Shown here: in pieces, positions 17,016 to 25,782 of the stretch
Layout of the letters: every line of letters starts with the position of its first letter
Numbering within the stretch: position 1 is the stretch's first letter
Assembly (NCBI GenBank): GCA_963762605.1
Contig: CAVXLJ010000019.1
Span: 1-64,000, forward strand
Direction of reading: 5' to 3'
Source: CAVSRC01 sp963762605
Lineage (GTDB): Bacteria; Pseudomonadota; Alphaproteobacteria; Rhizobiales; Kaistiaceae
DNA length: 64,000 bases
Position numbers and translations under genes: made by a program
The notes under the pieces: generated by a model
Databases searched by the model: none
The model's input: the letters and a program-made list of their open reading frames with translations, nothing else
What the model was told of the DNA's origin: nothing

Positions 17016-18100
17016 TGGCCGATGTATCGCTCAGCCGCGTCAACAAGTCCTTCGGGGCGACCCACGTCCTCCACGACATCAACCTCGACGTGAAGGACGG
17101 CGAGTTCGTTGTCTTCGTCGGTCCGTCGGGCTGCGGAAAATCGACGCTTCTGCGCCTGATTGCGGGACTGGAGAAGGTCTCCTCGGGCGAGATTTCAATT
17201 GGCGGGCGCAAGGTCAACGACTTGCCGCCGGCCGAGCGCAAGATCGCCATGGTGTTCCAGTCCTACGCGCTCTATCCGCATATGAGCGTCTACAAGAACA
17301 TGGCCTTCGGTCTGCGCTTCACCAGAGCGGACAAGGCGGAGGTCGACCGGCGCGTGCGCGGCGCGGCGGAGACGCTGCAACTCACGCCCTACCTCAGCCG
17401 GCGGCCACGCGACCTTTCTGGCGGCCAGCGCCAGCGCGTCGCCATCGGCCGCGCCATCGTGCGCGAGCCGGCGGTGTTCCTGTTCGACGAACCACTGTCC
17501 AACCTCGATGCGGCGCTGCGTATCAACACGCGCATCGAGATCGCCAAGCTGCACCGCTCGCTCAAGGCCACGACCGTCTACGTCACCCACGACCAGGTCG
17601 AGGCGATGACGCTGGCCTCGAAGATCGTGGTCATCAACCAGGGGCGGATCGAACAGATCGGGGCGCCGCTCGACGTCTATCACCGGCCGGCGAACCTGTT
17701 TGTCGCTGGCTTCATCGGCAGCCCGAAGATGAACTTCGCCACCGGCAGGGTGAGCGGTCGCGACGGCGGCCTGTCGGTCACCCTCGATGTCGGCGGTGAC
17801 GTCACCGTGCCGTTGGCGGATGCGCCGGCCGCCGTCGGCGACAAGGTCACCGTCGGTGTCAGGCCGGAACACCTGATCGACAGCCAAGGCGACGGCCTCA
17901 ACCTTTCGGGCGAGGTTGACGCGGTGGAGCATCTCGGCGAATCGAGCCTGATCCATATGCATCTCGACGACGGGACCATCGTGATCGCGCGCACGCCGGG
18001 CGACAGCCCGACCATCCCCGGATCACGCATTACGATGTCGGCACCCGCCTCGGCGCTTCACGTCTTCGCCGAATCCGGCACTGCGCTCGGGCGAGGGTAG
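17015..18100 (+). CDS. CUT1 ABC transporter ATPase (MalK/UgpC/MsmK type)
   Basis: A 361-residue ATPase: Walker A GPSGCGKST, Q-loop FQSYALYPHMSV, signature LSGGQRQRVAIGRAI, Walker B VFLFDEPLSNLD, switch VTHDQ, then a C-terminal MalK-like TOBE/regulatory domain starting at PKMNFATG. It energises the amino-sugar importer. It is the only CUT1-type ATPase gene in the window, so it may also serve the ATPase-less importer at 1077-4223, as MsmK-type ATPases do in other bacteria. The frame is open upstream, but the ATG at 17015 overlapping the permease stop is the natural start. Confidence 0.94.
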   Translation: MADVSLSRVNKSFGATHVLHDINLDVKDGEFVVFVGPSGCGKSTLLRLIAGLEKVSSGEISIGGRKVNDLPPAERKIAMVFQSYALYPHMSVYKNMAFGLRFTRADKAEVDRRVRGAAETLQLTPYLSRRPRDLSGGQRQRVAIGRAIVREPAVFLFDEPLSNLDAALRINTRIEIAKLHRSLKATTVYVTHDQVEAMTLASKIVVINQGRIEQIGAPLDVYHRPANLFVAGFIGSPKMNFATGRVSGRDGGLSVTLDVGGDVTVPLADAPAAVGDKVTVGVRPEHLIDSQGDGLNLSGEVDAVEHLGESSLIHMHLDDGTIVIARTPGDSPTIPGSRITMSAPASALHVFAESGTALGRG

Positions 18101-18413
18101 CAAAGCGGCAGGTGCCAGCTTCGTCCGGCGTCCGCAAATAACGCATATGCGACTTGGGCGGTTGACCGGCAGATGTTCGAGCCCGCGCCGCAACGGCCCG
18201 CCGCGCTGCAGCCGCTATCCGCGCCGCGACCGGCAGGCACGATGCGGATCTCAATCAACTTAATCCGTCCCACGGGCGCCGATGCCAAACTGGAAATTCT
18301 GTGGAGGAAGCGCACCCCTGAGCATGCCGAGAGCAGCGGAGGCGGACGCCCCTGTCATATCTTCCGGTCCCTGCTGGAATCCAGAAGGCGCAGACAGAGG
18401 GCGCGTTCATGGC
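18101..18413. other. Intergenic stretch, no gene seen
   Basis: About 310 nt between the ATPase gene and the small minus-strand gene. I see no gene, convincing terminator or repeat. Confidence 0.5.
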
Positions 18414-18656
18414 TTATTCCCCGGCGATAAGCCAGGCGCGCCGGCGACCGTCCTTTTCCTCGACCGCGACCACGCCGCGGGCTGCGAGCCCGTCGACGGA
18501 GCGCTTGTCGGCGCGGGCGCCGCTGGTGAAGCCCCACGGGCGCGGTTGAAAGCTGGAGCCCGGCTGCGGGACGATGACCGGGCCAATGAGCCGATCGCCG
18601 GCGTGGAGCCGCCGCACGATGAAATCCATATCGGGGACGAGGCGGTATGGTCTCAT
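18414..18656 (-). CDS. Small hypothetical protein (80 aa)
   Basis: An 80-residue basic protein of unknown function. The start MRPYRLVPDMDFIVRRL is chosen because GGAGGG lies at good spacing before this ATG; an upstream start would add nine residues. The middle (KRSVDGLAARGVVAVEEKDG) could fold as a small winged helix, with two helices then a hairpin, but this is a guess from residue pattern. It stands alone between the amino-sugar operon and the cyclase gene. It might be a spurious frame, though the ribosome site and composition favour a gene. Confidence 0.5.
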   Translation of the reverse strand: MRPYRLVPDMDFIVRRLHAGDRLIGPVIVPQPGSSFQPRPWGFTSGARADKRSVDGLAARGVVAVEEKDGRRRAWLIAGE

Positions 18657-19097
18657 GCGCAGCCCTCCGCCCGGGTGAAGCAATACTTATTCTTACGCAT
18701 TCCCTGAGCCCGGCGATATCTCGAATTGAACAGTCCAACCGGCATTGAACGCCGCGTGCGGATCTTGCCCAGGCGAACGTCAACCCATCGTGCGACCGAC
18801 ATTGCAAGCGTCACCGGACCCGCGAGCCCATGTCGCCGGTCGCTTCGGTCGACTCCCCGCCCTCACGAAGAGGACGGTAAACGATCCGGGAATCTTCCAA
18901 CCGCCGCGGGGCCACCTGCACCCGGCCCGCCGGACCGCGGCTTGCGGTGAAAATCCCGGCAAATTTGCGCCGCGTCGCTTCAAGAATTCGATTGCGTCAA
19001 TCTCAATTTAACTAAGAAATTTGCTCAATTATTAGCTTTATCTGAGTCTACGTCATGTACTTTGGAGTGACTATTAAGTTTTAAGGTTCAAGAAGAT
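18657..19097. other. Intergenic region with AT-rich promoter zone before the cyclase gene
   Basis: No gene is supported. The right 90 nt (about 19005-19095) are strongly AT-rich against the GC-rich background and are the likely promoter of the diguanylate cyclase gene. They contain TTTATCTGA, which also occurs within the palindrome at 25651-25666 and at about 63187. Confidence 0.5.
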
Positions 19098-20423
19098 GTG
19101 CACAATTGCAAGCTCTCCCGGTATCGGATCGGATCCGGAGAGCACGGGTTTGTGAGAGCGGTCGTGACAATTGCGCGCCACGAGGTGAGGAAGCGAGCAA
19201 GCGCCTATGCCGCTTGGATCGAACTCCTCCGAACGGGCCAATCGGTTCCGAACCTTGCGTTCGACGCCGACGATCCGCTTGCCGAAATTGGGAAGGAACT
19301 GCAACTCCTCTCCGAAACGCTGAACCGTCGCGAACGTGAGCTTCAGCGGTTGTTCGACCTGGTCGACACGGTTGAACGGGGCGTGCTCGTGGAAGACGTC
19401 CTCAACCGGATGTTTGACAATTTCACGGGATTGATCCCCTACGACCGCATGGGCTGTGCGTTCCTGTCGCCGGACGGCGCTCGCGTGACTGCCTATTGGG
19501 CACGATCGAACCTGGGCAGGATTCGCATTTCGACCGGGTATACCCAACCGCTTGCCGGAAGCAGCCTGGAGCCGATTCTGACAACGGGCCATCCGCGCAT
19601 TCTGAACGACCTGGAAGCCTACCTGGAAGCGAAGCCAAGTTCGGCATCGACACGACGAATCGTGCGCGAAGGTGGCCGTTCGAGCCTCACATGCCCGCTG
19701 GTCGTCGACCACCGTCCGATCGGGTTTCTCTTCTTCACCAGCGGGCGCAAGAACGCCTATCAAGAGATGCACCAGGGTCTCTTCCGCCAGATCGCAAACC
19801 AGCTTTCCGCCGTCATCGACAAAGGTCGTGTCTATCAGCAGATCACTGAGCGTGATCGCCAACTCGTCGACGAAAGGCACATGCTCGAGGAGGCCGCGAA
19901 CCGCGATGCATTGACCGGCGCCCTGAACCGGGGCGGGATCGTGCGCGTGGCGGAGAGCGCCTTGAAGAGAGCCGCCGAGACTGGCAATCCGGTCGGCCTT
20001 GTCATGGTCGACATTGATCATTTCAAACAGATCAATGACAGCCTCGGGCACGGCGCGGGCGACGCAGCCTTGAAGAAATTCTCCGATCGCCTTGCCCAGG
20101 CACTCCGCCATGGCGATCAGATCGGTCGCATGGGCGGCGAAGAATTCCTTGTCGTTGCCAGTGTCTCCACGCCTGAATCGCTCAATATGACCATGGAGCG
20201 ATTGTGCCAGGCAATCTGTGCTTCTCCTTTTGACCTTGGCTCCGAATGGAGGACGATTTCCGCGAGTTTCGGCGGTGTCCTCGCCACCGGCGCGGAGACG
20301 TCCGTCGACAAGCTTATTGCAGTCGCGGACGGTGCGCTCTACGAAGCGAAGAATCGTGGCCGCAATCGCGTCGTCGTTGCTCCGTTCCCCTTCGATGACG
20401 CGGACATGGATCTTCCCGCATAG
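19098..20423 (+). CDS. GAF-GGDEF diguanylate cyclase
   Basis: Up to 441 residues. An N-terminal helical segment is followed by a GAF-like sensor domain (about 70-230; LEDVLNRMFDNFTG-type start, FLSPDGARVTAYWARS, LTCPLVVDHRPIGFLFF) and a GGDEF domain (about 265-430). The active site is GGEEF with an intact product-inhibition site RHGD five residues before it, so an active, feedback-inhibited c-di-GMP synthase is expected. There is no membrane segment. The start is uncertain: GTG 19098 overlaps an out-of-frame ATG, and a later GTG at 19152 is also possible. It is the only plus-strand member of a c-di-GMP block that continues on the minus strand. Confidence 0.88.
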   Translation: MHNCKLSRYRIGSGEHGFVRAVVTIARHEVRKRASAYAAWIELLRTGQSVPNLAFDADDPLAEIGKELQLLSETLNRRERELQRLFDLVDTVERGVLVEDVLNRMFDNFTGLIPYDRMGCAFLSPDGARVTAYWARSNLGRIRISTGYTQPLAGSSLEPILTTGHPRILNDLEAYLEAKPSSASTRRIVREGGRSSLTCPLVVDHRPIGFLFFTSGRKNAYQEMHQGLFRQIANQLSAVIDKGRVYQQITERDRQLVDERHMLEEAANRDALTGALNRGGIVRVAESALKRAAETGNPVGLVMVDIDHFKQINDSLGHGAGDAALKKFSDRLAQALRHGDQIGRMGGEEFLVVASVSTPESLNMTMERLCQAICASPFDLGSEWRTISASFGGVLATGAETSVDKLIAVADGALYEAKNRGRNRVVVAPFPFDDADMDLPA

Positions 20424-20643
20424 CTGGACGATCGATCCATGTGCTGCGGCGGATGTCGACTCCCGGAAGATTCTGGCGTGGGCCGTGCGGTGTGTTGGCG
20501 GCGTCGTCCGATTGTGCCCCGCAAACGGCCGGCACAAACGCCATATGAGTATCATTGCCGGTGATCTCGACCGTTACGCTCCGGTGACTGGGTCCGCCGA
20601 CGATTTGCTCCCGCCTGGTTGATATAAGAAGGCAAGGTGGGCC

Positions 20644-20841
20644 GTGGGCTCCATGACCGAAAGACCCTTCACCGCGATCTGCCCACGAACGGGCAGTCGA
20701 GTGTTTATCGGCGACAGCCTGCTGGGCCTGGCCGCGCCCGTTGGCGTCGTTTGCCCGGTGTGTGACCGTTGGCACGTCTGGAATCCCGCAGCACTCAGTT
20801 TGAGCGACGCGGAGGACGCCAGCGGTGGCCGTGCCCCCTGA
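20644..20841 (+). CDS. Small putative zinc-binding protein (up to 65 aa)
   Basis: A 62-65 residue frame (MTERPFTAICPRTGSRV...) with cysteines at CP and CPVC and a nearby His (CDRWHVW). This is a pattern like a small zinc ribbon in which two CP knuckles face each other. The start is either GTG 20644 or the ATG four codons later. The residue pattern looks like a genuine small protein rather than shadow coding, but I do not recognise the family. It lies between the cyclase gene and a transposase fragment. Confidence 0.5.
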   Translation: MGSMTERPFTAICPRTGSRVFIGDSLLGLAAPVGVVCPVCDRWHVWNPAALSLSDAEDASGGRAP

Positions 20842-20971
20842 GAGTCGGACCGAGCGACGACCGAAAGCCGGCGCGTGCCCTTGCTGCCCGTCATCAGCAC
20901 CGATGCGAGCGGTCTTGCGGATCGAGGAGCGGGCAACTTCGCGGTGATGGCAGCCCGCGACGGGCACGCCG

Positions 20972-21220
20972 ATGAACCAGAAATCGGAGCCGGCGAGCGT
21001 GTCGGCCGAGCAGGTCGCGAAGAACATTCGCCGGCCGACGCAGCGGCATCTTTTTGCCGACGACAAGATCCGCATTGTGCTGGAGGGATCGCGCGGCGAG
21101 GCCAGGATCACCGCGTTCGGCCGGCGCGAAGTGGGCGTCCAGTACCTCTGTTGTCTCAGACTTGGGGAGTTGCTCGAAGCGGACAAGAAGCGTCTGGCCG
21201 CGACTACGACGCCGCCGACA
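20972..21220 (+). pseudogene. Remnant of an IS3-type transposase OrfA
   Basis: The frame MNQKSEPASVSAEQVAKNIR...KIRIVLEGSRGE...GELLEADKKRLA follows the start of IS3-family OrfA proteins (helix-turn-helix, usual KIRIVLEGLRGE, then EFLEAGKKRLAGDT). The middle has diverged: residues after SRGEARITAFGRREVG no longer match the usual SIAELCRREGI/YYxW segment. The frame then runs into the antisense end of the EAL gene at 21204, and OrfB is absent. No terminal inverted repeats were found. It is a decayed end fragment marking a past insertion or deletion. Confidence 0.65.
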
Positions 21221-22958
21221 GGCGAACGGTGGCGGAGGGGTTCGGTATGCCGGTTTTGAGCAAGTTCGCGAACTGCTCCGCAGGCACGGGCCGCGAGAAG
21301 AGGTAACCTTGCAGAAAATCGACGCCAGATTGCGTGAGGCTCAACGCCTGTGCCTCCGTCTCGACGCCCTCTGCGATCGTCTTGAGCCCGAGCGCGAGGG
21401 CCAGATCAATTACCGCCTGGACAATTGCCTCGGACCTCGCGCCGGTGCCCAGGCGGGAGACAAAGCTGCGGTCGATCTTGAGTACGTCGAACGCGAGGTC
21501 GTTAAGCAGCGACAGGGATGAATAGCCGGTACCGAAGTCATCAATGTGGACGGCCATTCCGAGCGATTTCATCAACTGGAGATTGCCACGGGTCACGTTC
21601 AGGCTGTTGGTGATCGTCGACTCGGTAATCTCTATGTTGATCAGCGAGGTTGGGATACGGAACTTCTCGAGCGTCTTGACCAACTGCGGACCAAACGCCG
21701 GATCCCGGCACTGGACGGGAGAGACGTTCATGGAGATTGGAACGACCTTGAGACCTCCGTCGATCCATAACCGCAGACAGCCACACGCTTCCTCCAACAG
21801 GTGGTGCGCGAGCTGCGAAATCAGGCCGGAGGTCTCCGCCAATGGAATGAACTCGCTCGGAGGAATGAGTTCTCCCTTCTCGTTCCGCCACCGGGCCAGC
21901 CCTTCGGCGGCGACGATGGCGCGGGTATTTGCGTCGACGATTGGCTGGAAATTCAGGAAAAGCCGGCTGTTGGCGATGTCTTCGGGCATACGCAGCCTTA
22001 ATGCGTGCTCGGCCTTGGCCGCCGCATCCATTGTAGCATCGTAGAAATTGATCGAGCCGCGGCGGACCATCTTTGCCTTGTACAGCGCCACGTCGGCATG
22101 GGACACGAACTCGCCGACTTCGACATCGTCGATGGGAAATACCGAGATGCCGATGCTGACGCTCGCCTCGGCGGTCGTATCGTTCAGATCGACAATCGAT
22201 CTGACTGCGAAGCTTATCTTCTCGGCGATCATTATGGCGGCGCTCGCCGACCCTATATGGGCGGCCAGCACCGCGAACTCGTCCCCGCCGAGGCGGGCAA
22301 CGGAATCTGTCTCGCGAATTTGTCCTTCGAGTGTCCGCGCGACCTTGGTGAGAAGCATGTCGCCGGTCTCATGGCCATACAGATCGTTGATCTCCTTGAA
22401 GTGATCAACGTCGATTATCAGCAGGGCGCAGGCGAACCCCGTGCGGCGGGCGTCGGCCAGCGCACGGCGGAGTTGCTCAAAGAATGCCCGCCGGTTGAGG
22501 AGGCCGGTCAACGGATCGGTATTGGCGAGGTGGACCAGCTCGCCCTCGCTCTTCTTGCGCTCTATCGCGTAGCGGATCGAGCGCAGCAGTGGCCGCGGTT
22601 GCACCTCGGCCTTCTCAAGGTAGTCGCTGGCGCCGAACTTGAGTGCTTCGGTCGCGGTAGCGAGATCGGAAAGGCCGGTCAACACAATGATTGGCACGTC
22701 CGGCTTCGCGACCCGCGCCGCGCGCAGGCCGTCTAGCCCCTTGGCATCGGGCAGGCCGAGATCGAGAAGCACCGCATCGTAACAAATCTGGGAGTCGCCA
22801 AGCCGGGACAAGGCTTCGGCGAGTGTCCCGGCCATCTGGAGTTCGCAGCGAATTTGTGCGTCTCTGCCAGCCTCCAGCAAGGCGATTTCCGCCAAGCGAC
22901 GGTCCCCTGGATTGTCCTCAACCAGAAGGATGGTGAACCGATCGGCAAGTTCGCTCAT
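21204..22958 (-). CDS. Response regulator with GGDEF and EAL domains
   Basis: 584 residues: receiver (about 8-125; phospho-acceptor Asp in LLDLGLPD), GGDEF (about 150-305; RLGGDEF with I-site RETD) and EAL (about 320-570). The EAL signature is EGL (AAEGLARW), a tolerated variant. The other catalytic residues are visible in MNVSPVQ, IEITEST, IDDFGTGYSS, LKIDRSF and AEGVETEAQ. It could both make and break c-di-GMP, switched by phosphorylation. It lies 16 nt downstream of the CheY-like gene and the sensor kinase, so the three probably form one signalling operon. Confidence 0.92.
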   Translation of the reverse strand: MSELADRFTILLVEDNPGDRRLAEIALLEAGRDAQIRCELQMAGTLAEALSRLGDSQICYDAVLLDLGLPDAKGLDGLRAARVAKPDVPIIVLTGLSDLATATEALKFGASDYLEKAEVQPRPLLRSIRYAIERKKSEGELVHLANTDPLTGLLNRRAFFEQLRRALADARRTGFACALLIIDVDHFKEINDLYGHETGDMLLTKVARTLEGQIRETDSVARLGGDEFAVLAAHIGSASAAIMIAEKISFAVRSIVDLNDTTAEASVSIGISVFPIDDVEVGEFVSHADVALYKAKMVRRGSINFYDATMDAAAKAEHALRLRMPEDIANSRLFLNFQPIVDANTRAIVAAEGLARWRNEKGELIPPSEFIPLAETSGLISQLAHHLLEEACGCLRLWIDGGLKVVPISMNVSPVQCRDPAFGPQLVKTLEKFRIPTSLINIEITESTITNSLNVTRGNLQLMKSLGMAVHIDDFGTGYSSLSLLNDLAFDVLKIDRSFVSRLGTGARSEAIVQAVIDLALALGLKTIAEGVETEAQALSLTQSGVDFLQGYLFSRPVPAEQFANLLKTGIPNPSATVRLSAAS

Positions 22959-22974
22959 GGGCGCACCAACGCCG

Positions 22975-23426
22975 TCAGGCCGCCGCCGGCGGCAGCTTCA
23001 CAACCTCGAACCAGAAGTCCTCGATGGAGTGCACGATCTTCAGGAACCCCTCGAAATCGATTGGTTTGGAAATGAAGCAGTTGGCGTGGGACTCGTAGGA
23101 CTTGATAATGTCCGCCTCGGCTTCGGACGATGTGATCACGACAACCGGGATTACGCGCAGGATCGGATCGCCCTTGATCTGCTTGAGGATCGTGCGTCCG
23201 TCCACGCCCGGCAGTTTAAGTCGAGGAGGACCACATCGGGCCTTGGTGCGTCGACGTACTCGCCACGATGAAAAAGGAAGTCGAGCGCCTTCCTGCCATC
23301 CATAATGGCGTGCAGCTTGTTGGCGACCTTTGCCTCCTTGAGGCCTTCGACCGTCAGTCGCACGTCGGCGGGGTTATCTTCGATCAACAGGATCTCGATC
23401 GGCCGGACCCGTCCCTCACTTGTCAT
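22975..23426 (-). pseudogene. Rcp1/CheY-like response regulator, frameshifted
   Basis: A single receiver-domain protein of about 150 residues split by a one-base deletion. The first part (IEILLIEDNPADVRLTVEGL ... DVVLLDL) reads to about 23214. It then breaks to NCRAWTD, while the next frame gives the expected DGRTILKQIKGDP ... VVVITSSEAEADI ... CFISKPIDFEGFLKIV. Adding one C (reading GACCTTAAACTG) restores DLKLPGVDGR. Phosphorylation Asp and the C-terminal Lys-Pro are both present when joined. The start overlaps the kinase stop by 11 nt. This class usually takes phosphate from phytochrome-type kinases, which fits the neighbour. Mutation and sequencing error cannot be told apart here. Confidence 0.85.
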
Positions 23427-25467
23427 TGCTCATCTCCGTGGTTGCTCGCGCCGCCGGCAGAGTGAAGTGGAAGATCGAACCACCGCCGGGTGCCTGGTCG
23501 ACCCAGATCTTGCCGCCATGGCGCTCGACGATCCGCCGGCACGACGCGAGGCCGATTCCGGTTCCCTGATAGCGCTCCCGGCTGTGCAGGCGCGCGAAGA
23601 TCTCGAAGACCTTTTCCCGGAACTCCGGTTCGACGCCGATGCCATTGTCGGCAATCGAGAACTCCCAAAAGTCGCCCCGACGTTCGGCCGCCAGGCGGAC
23701 TTGAGGCGACGCGTCGCCATGATACTTCAGTGCGTTGTCGATGAGATTGATGAACAACCGATCCATCTGGACCGGGTCGGCCTCGATTTCCGGCAGCGGG
23801 TCGACCGCGATGTCGGCGCCGGTTGCCACGACCTGATCGTCGAGCGCCTTGATTGCGCCCTTGACGCTGTCGCCCGCGGCCAGGTTTTCCAGGTTCAGTG
23901 GCCGGTTGCTGACGCGCGAGTAGCCGAGCAAGTCGTTGATCAAGCGCTTCATGCGCTCGGCGCCATCGACAGCATATCCGATGAACTCGTCAGCCTCGGC
24001 GTCGAGTTTGCCATGATAGCGGCGCGTGAGCAGACCGAGATAGCTGTTGACCATGCGTAGCGGCTCCTGCAGGTCGTGGGAGGCGACATAGGCGAATTGC
24101 GACAGTTCCTGATTTGAGCGCCGCAGTTCCTCGGCTTTGGCCGCGACTTCTTCTTCGCGCTCCGCGATCCCGGCGGTCATCGTCTTGAAGGCGCGGGCCA
24201 GTACGCCGGTTTCGTCGCCACGGCGCGTCGCCGCTTCGATGTTGATGGCGCGGCCGCCGGCTGCGATGGTGGTCGCGGCAACCGTCAGGTCGCGAAGCGG
24301 CCGCGTGACGGCGCTCGCCAGCAATACGGCAAAGAAAGCGCCGCCCGCTATCAGGCCGAGAGCGATCAAAATCATAGTCTTGCGCTGGGCCTGGATGCCG
24401 CTCAGAAGCACCTGACTGTCGAGCTTGGCAGCAACGACGACATAGCGATCCGGTTGCCGGGGGTCGAGGTAGACCCGTTTCGCGGAGACGAGTTCATCGC
24501 CGCCCGCCGCCCGGACCAATCCTGAGAATGCCGGCGCACCGCCATCGAACAAGACGTCGACGCCGACGATATCATCCTGCATCCGGTGGCGGTCGCCGAG
24601 ATCGAAACCAAAGGTCTTCGACGAGTCGGGGTGCGCGAGATAGTCCCCCGCCTGGTTGGCGACGAGCAAGGTCTCGTCGCCTGCCAGCGTATCCCGGAGA
24701 AGGTTGAACCAATACACGGCGTCGACGTTGATGATCACCTCGCCACGCAACGTGCCGGTCTCGTCGAAGACCGGCGTCGCGGTTCGAATCACCGGGCGGT
24801 AGGGCACCACGACTTTGCCGAGCTCCTGACTGAGCTCGAATTCGGAGACATACACCTCACCCTTGGCGAGCTTTGCCGTTTCGTCGAAGAACGACTGGCC
24901 ACCCTTGACCTGCAGCCGGTCCGGCGACGTCTGTCGGATCATGCCGTCGGCGCCGCGATCAACGCGCACAATCTCCCTGCCGCCATGGGCCATGCCGATG
25001 TAGCGCAGCCGCACATAGGACGGCCGGCTCTCGAGGAGAGCCTTGAAGATCGCCCCGAGGCGCCGTTCCCACTCGGCTTCGTTGACCCCGTCGGATGGGT
25101 CGACACCATTATTGAGCTGGGCACGAACGATGCCCTCCACCGGGAGTGTCCGCGACAAGAACAGCACATCCTGCTGAGCAAAATCGCTCCGGGCGACAAG
25201 GCGAAGGACGACGGCATTGACCGACGATGAGAGGCCTTGTTTCTCGCGCTGGATCAATGCATCGACGGCGCCTTGGTACATGAAAAGGGCGATTGCGCCC
25301 GCGGTGATCGCTCCGAGCAGGGTCGCCCAGACGGCGATCCGAGCCGCGAGGCCGAAGCGCACCTTTGGCTCAAGCCGGGAACCCACCGCGGCAAGCGCGG
25401 AAGAGGGCCGCTTCACATCTGCGGCGACCGAGGCTCCTGATCTTTGCAACGACTCCAATATTGACAT
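23416..25467 (-). CDS. Membrane sensor histidine kinase with dCache-like sensor
   Basis: About 683 residues. Membrane segment 1 is at about 41-67, followed by a large periplasmic sensor (about 68-362) with a double-Cache pattern (GEVIINVDAVYWFNLLR; DYLAHPDSSKTFGFDL). Membrane segment 2 is at about 365-388, then HAMP. The histidine kinase domain has its His in YVASHDLQEPLRM at about residue 464 and an ATPase domain (NLIDNALKYHG, DNGIGVEPEF, GTGIGLASCRRI). The dimerisation helix type is that of bacteriophytochrome kinases that signal to Rcp1-like regulators, and such a gene follows directly. The start at 25467 is a choice; the frame is open to an ATG at 25563. Neither has a good ribosome site. 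Confidence 0.9.
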   Translation of the reverse strand: MSILESLQRSGASVAADVKRPSSALAAVGSRLEPKVRFGLAARIAVWATLLGAITAGAIALFMYQGAVDALIQREKQGLSSSVNAVVLRLVARSDFAQQDVLFLSRTLPVEGIVRAQLNNGVDPSDGVNEAEWERRLGAIFKALLESRPSYVRLRYIGMAHGGREIVRVDRGADGMIRQTSPDRLQVKGGQSFFDETAKLAKGEVYVSEFELSQELGKVVVPYRPVIRTATPVFDETGTLRGEVIINVDAVYWFNLLRDTLAGDETLLVANQAGDYLAHPDSSKTFGFDLGDRHRMQDDIVGVDVLFDGGAPAFSGLVRAAGGDELVSAKRVYLDPRQPDRYVVVAAKLDSQVLLSGIQAQRKTMILIALGLIAGGAFFAVLLASAVTRPLRDLTVAATTIAAGGRAINIEAATRRGDETGVLARAFKTMTAGIAEREEEVAAKAEELRRSNQELSQFAYVASHDLQEPLRMVNSYLGLLTRRYHGKLDAEADEFIGYAVDGAERMKRLINDLLGYSRVSNRPLNLENLAAGDSVKGAIKALDDQVVATGADIAVDPLPEIEADPVQMDRLFINLIDNALKYHGDASPQVRLAAERRGDFWEFSIADNGIGVEPEFREKVFEIFARLHSRERYQGTGIGLASCRRIVERHGGKIWVDQAPGGGSIFHFTLPAARATTEMSNDK

Positions 25468-25782
25468 GCGGTCTGGCCGGAATTTCAGGTTTGTCGCGGC
25501 AAAATTACTGTTCCTTTGATAAGATTCGGTTCCGGATTGTGTCGGTCTCCAGTTAAAGTTCATTAAAAAACGTGAATTGGACTATGAAGCCAAGACAGAA
25601 AACTAAAAATCTAATTGTTGACCGAGATAAATTATAGACCATATCGATTTTCAGATATTTATCTGAGCTGGCGCCCGGCCCAGTGACTCGAGGCGACCGG
25701 GTCGGTGGGGAATTTGGGTCGGAGGCGCGTCGCCGAGACAGATGCCTCACGACTGATACTTCGCGACTCAGGTCCGCCGTGG
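25468..25782. other. AT-rich intergenic region upstream of the sensor kinase
   Basis: About 315 nt without a supported gene. The part from about 25555 to 25670 is strongly AT-rich and is the likely promoter for the minus-strand kinase operon. It holds the perfect palindrome at 25651-25666. Upstream of it lies the 3' end of the GGDEF-PilZ gene. Confidence 0.55.
25651..25666. promoter_or_regulatory. Perfect 16-bp palindrome upstream of the sensor-kinase operon
   Basis: TCAGATATTTATCTGA has 7-bp perfect arms (TCAGATA/TATCTGA) around TT. It lies in the AT-rich promoter zone, about 185 bp before the chosen kinase start. A dimeric regulator is the obvious reading. No known consensus is matched. 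Confidence 0.4.

Noticed and set aside
22975..23426. Programmed ribosomal frameshift in the response regulator
   Set aside because: No slippery heptamer, downstream stem or precedent in this family; a missing base explains it better, and three other genes show the same kind of indel.
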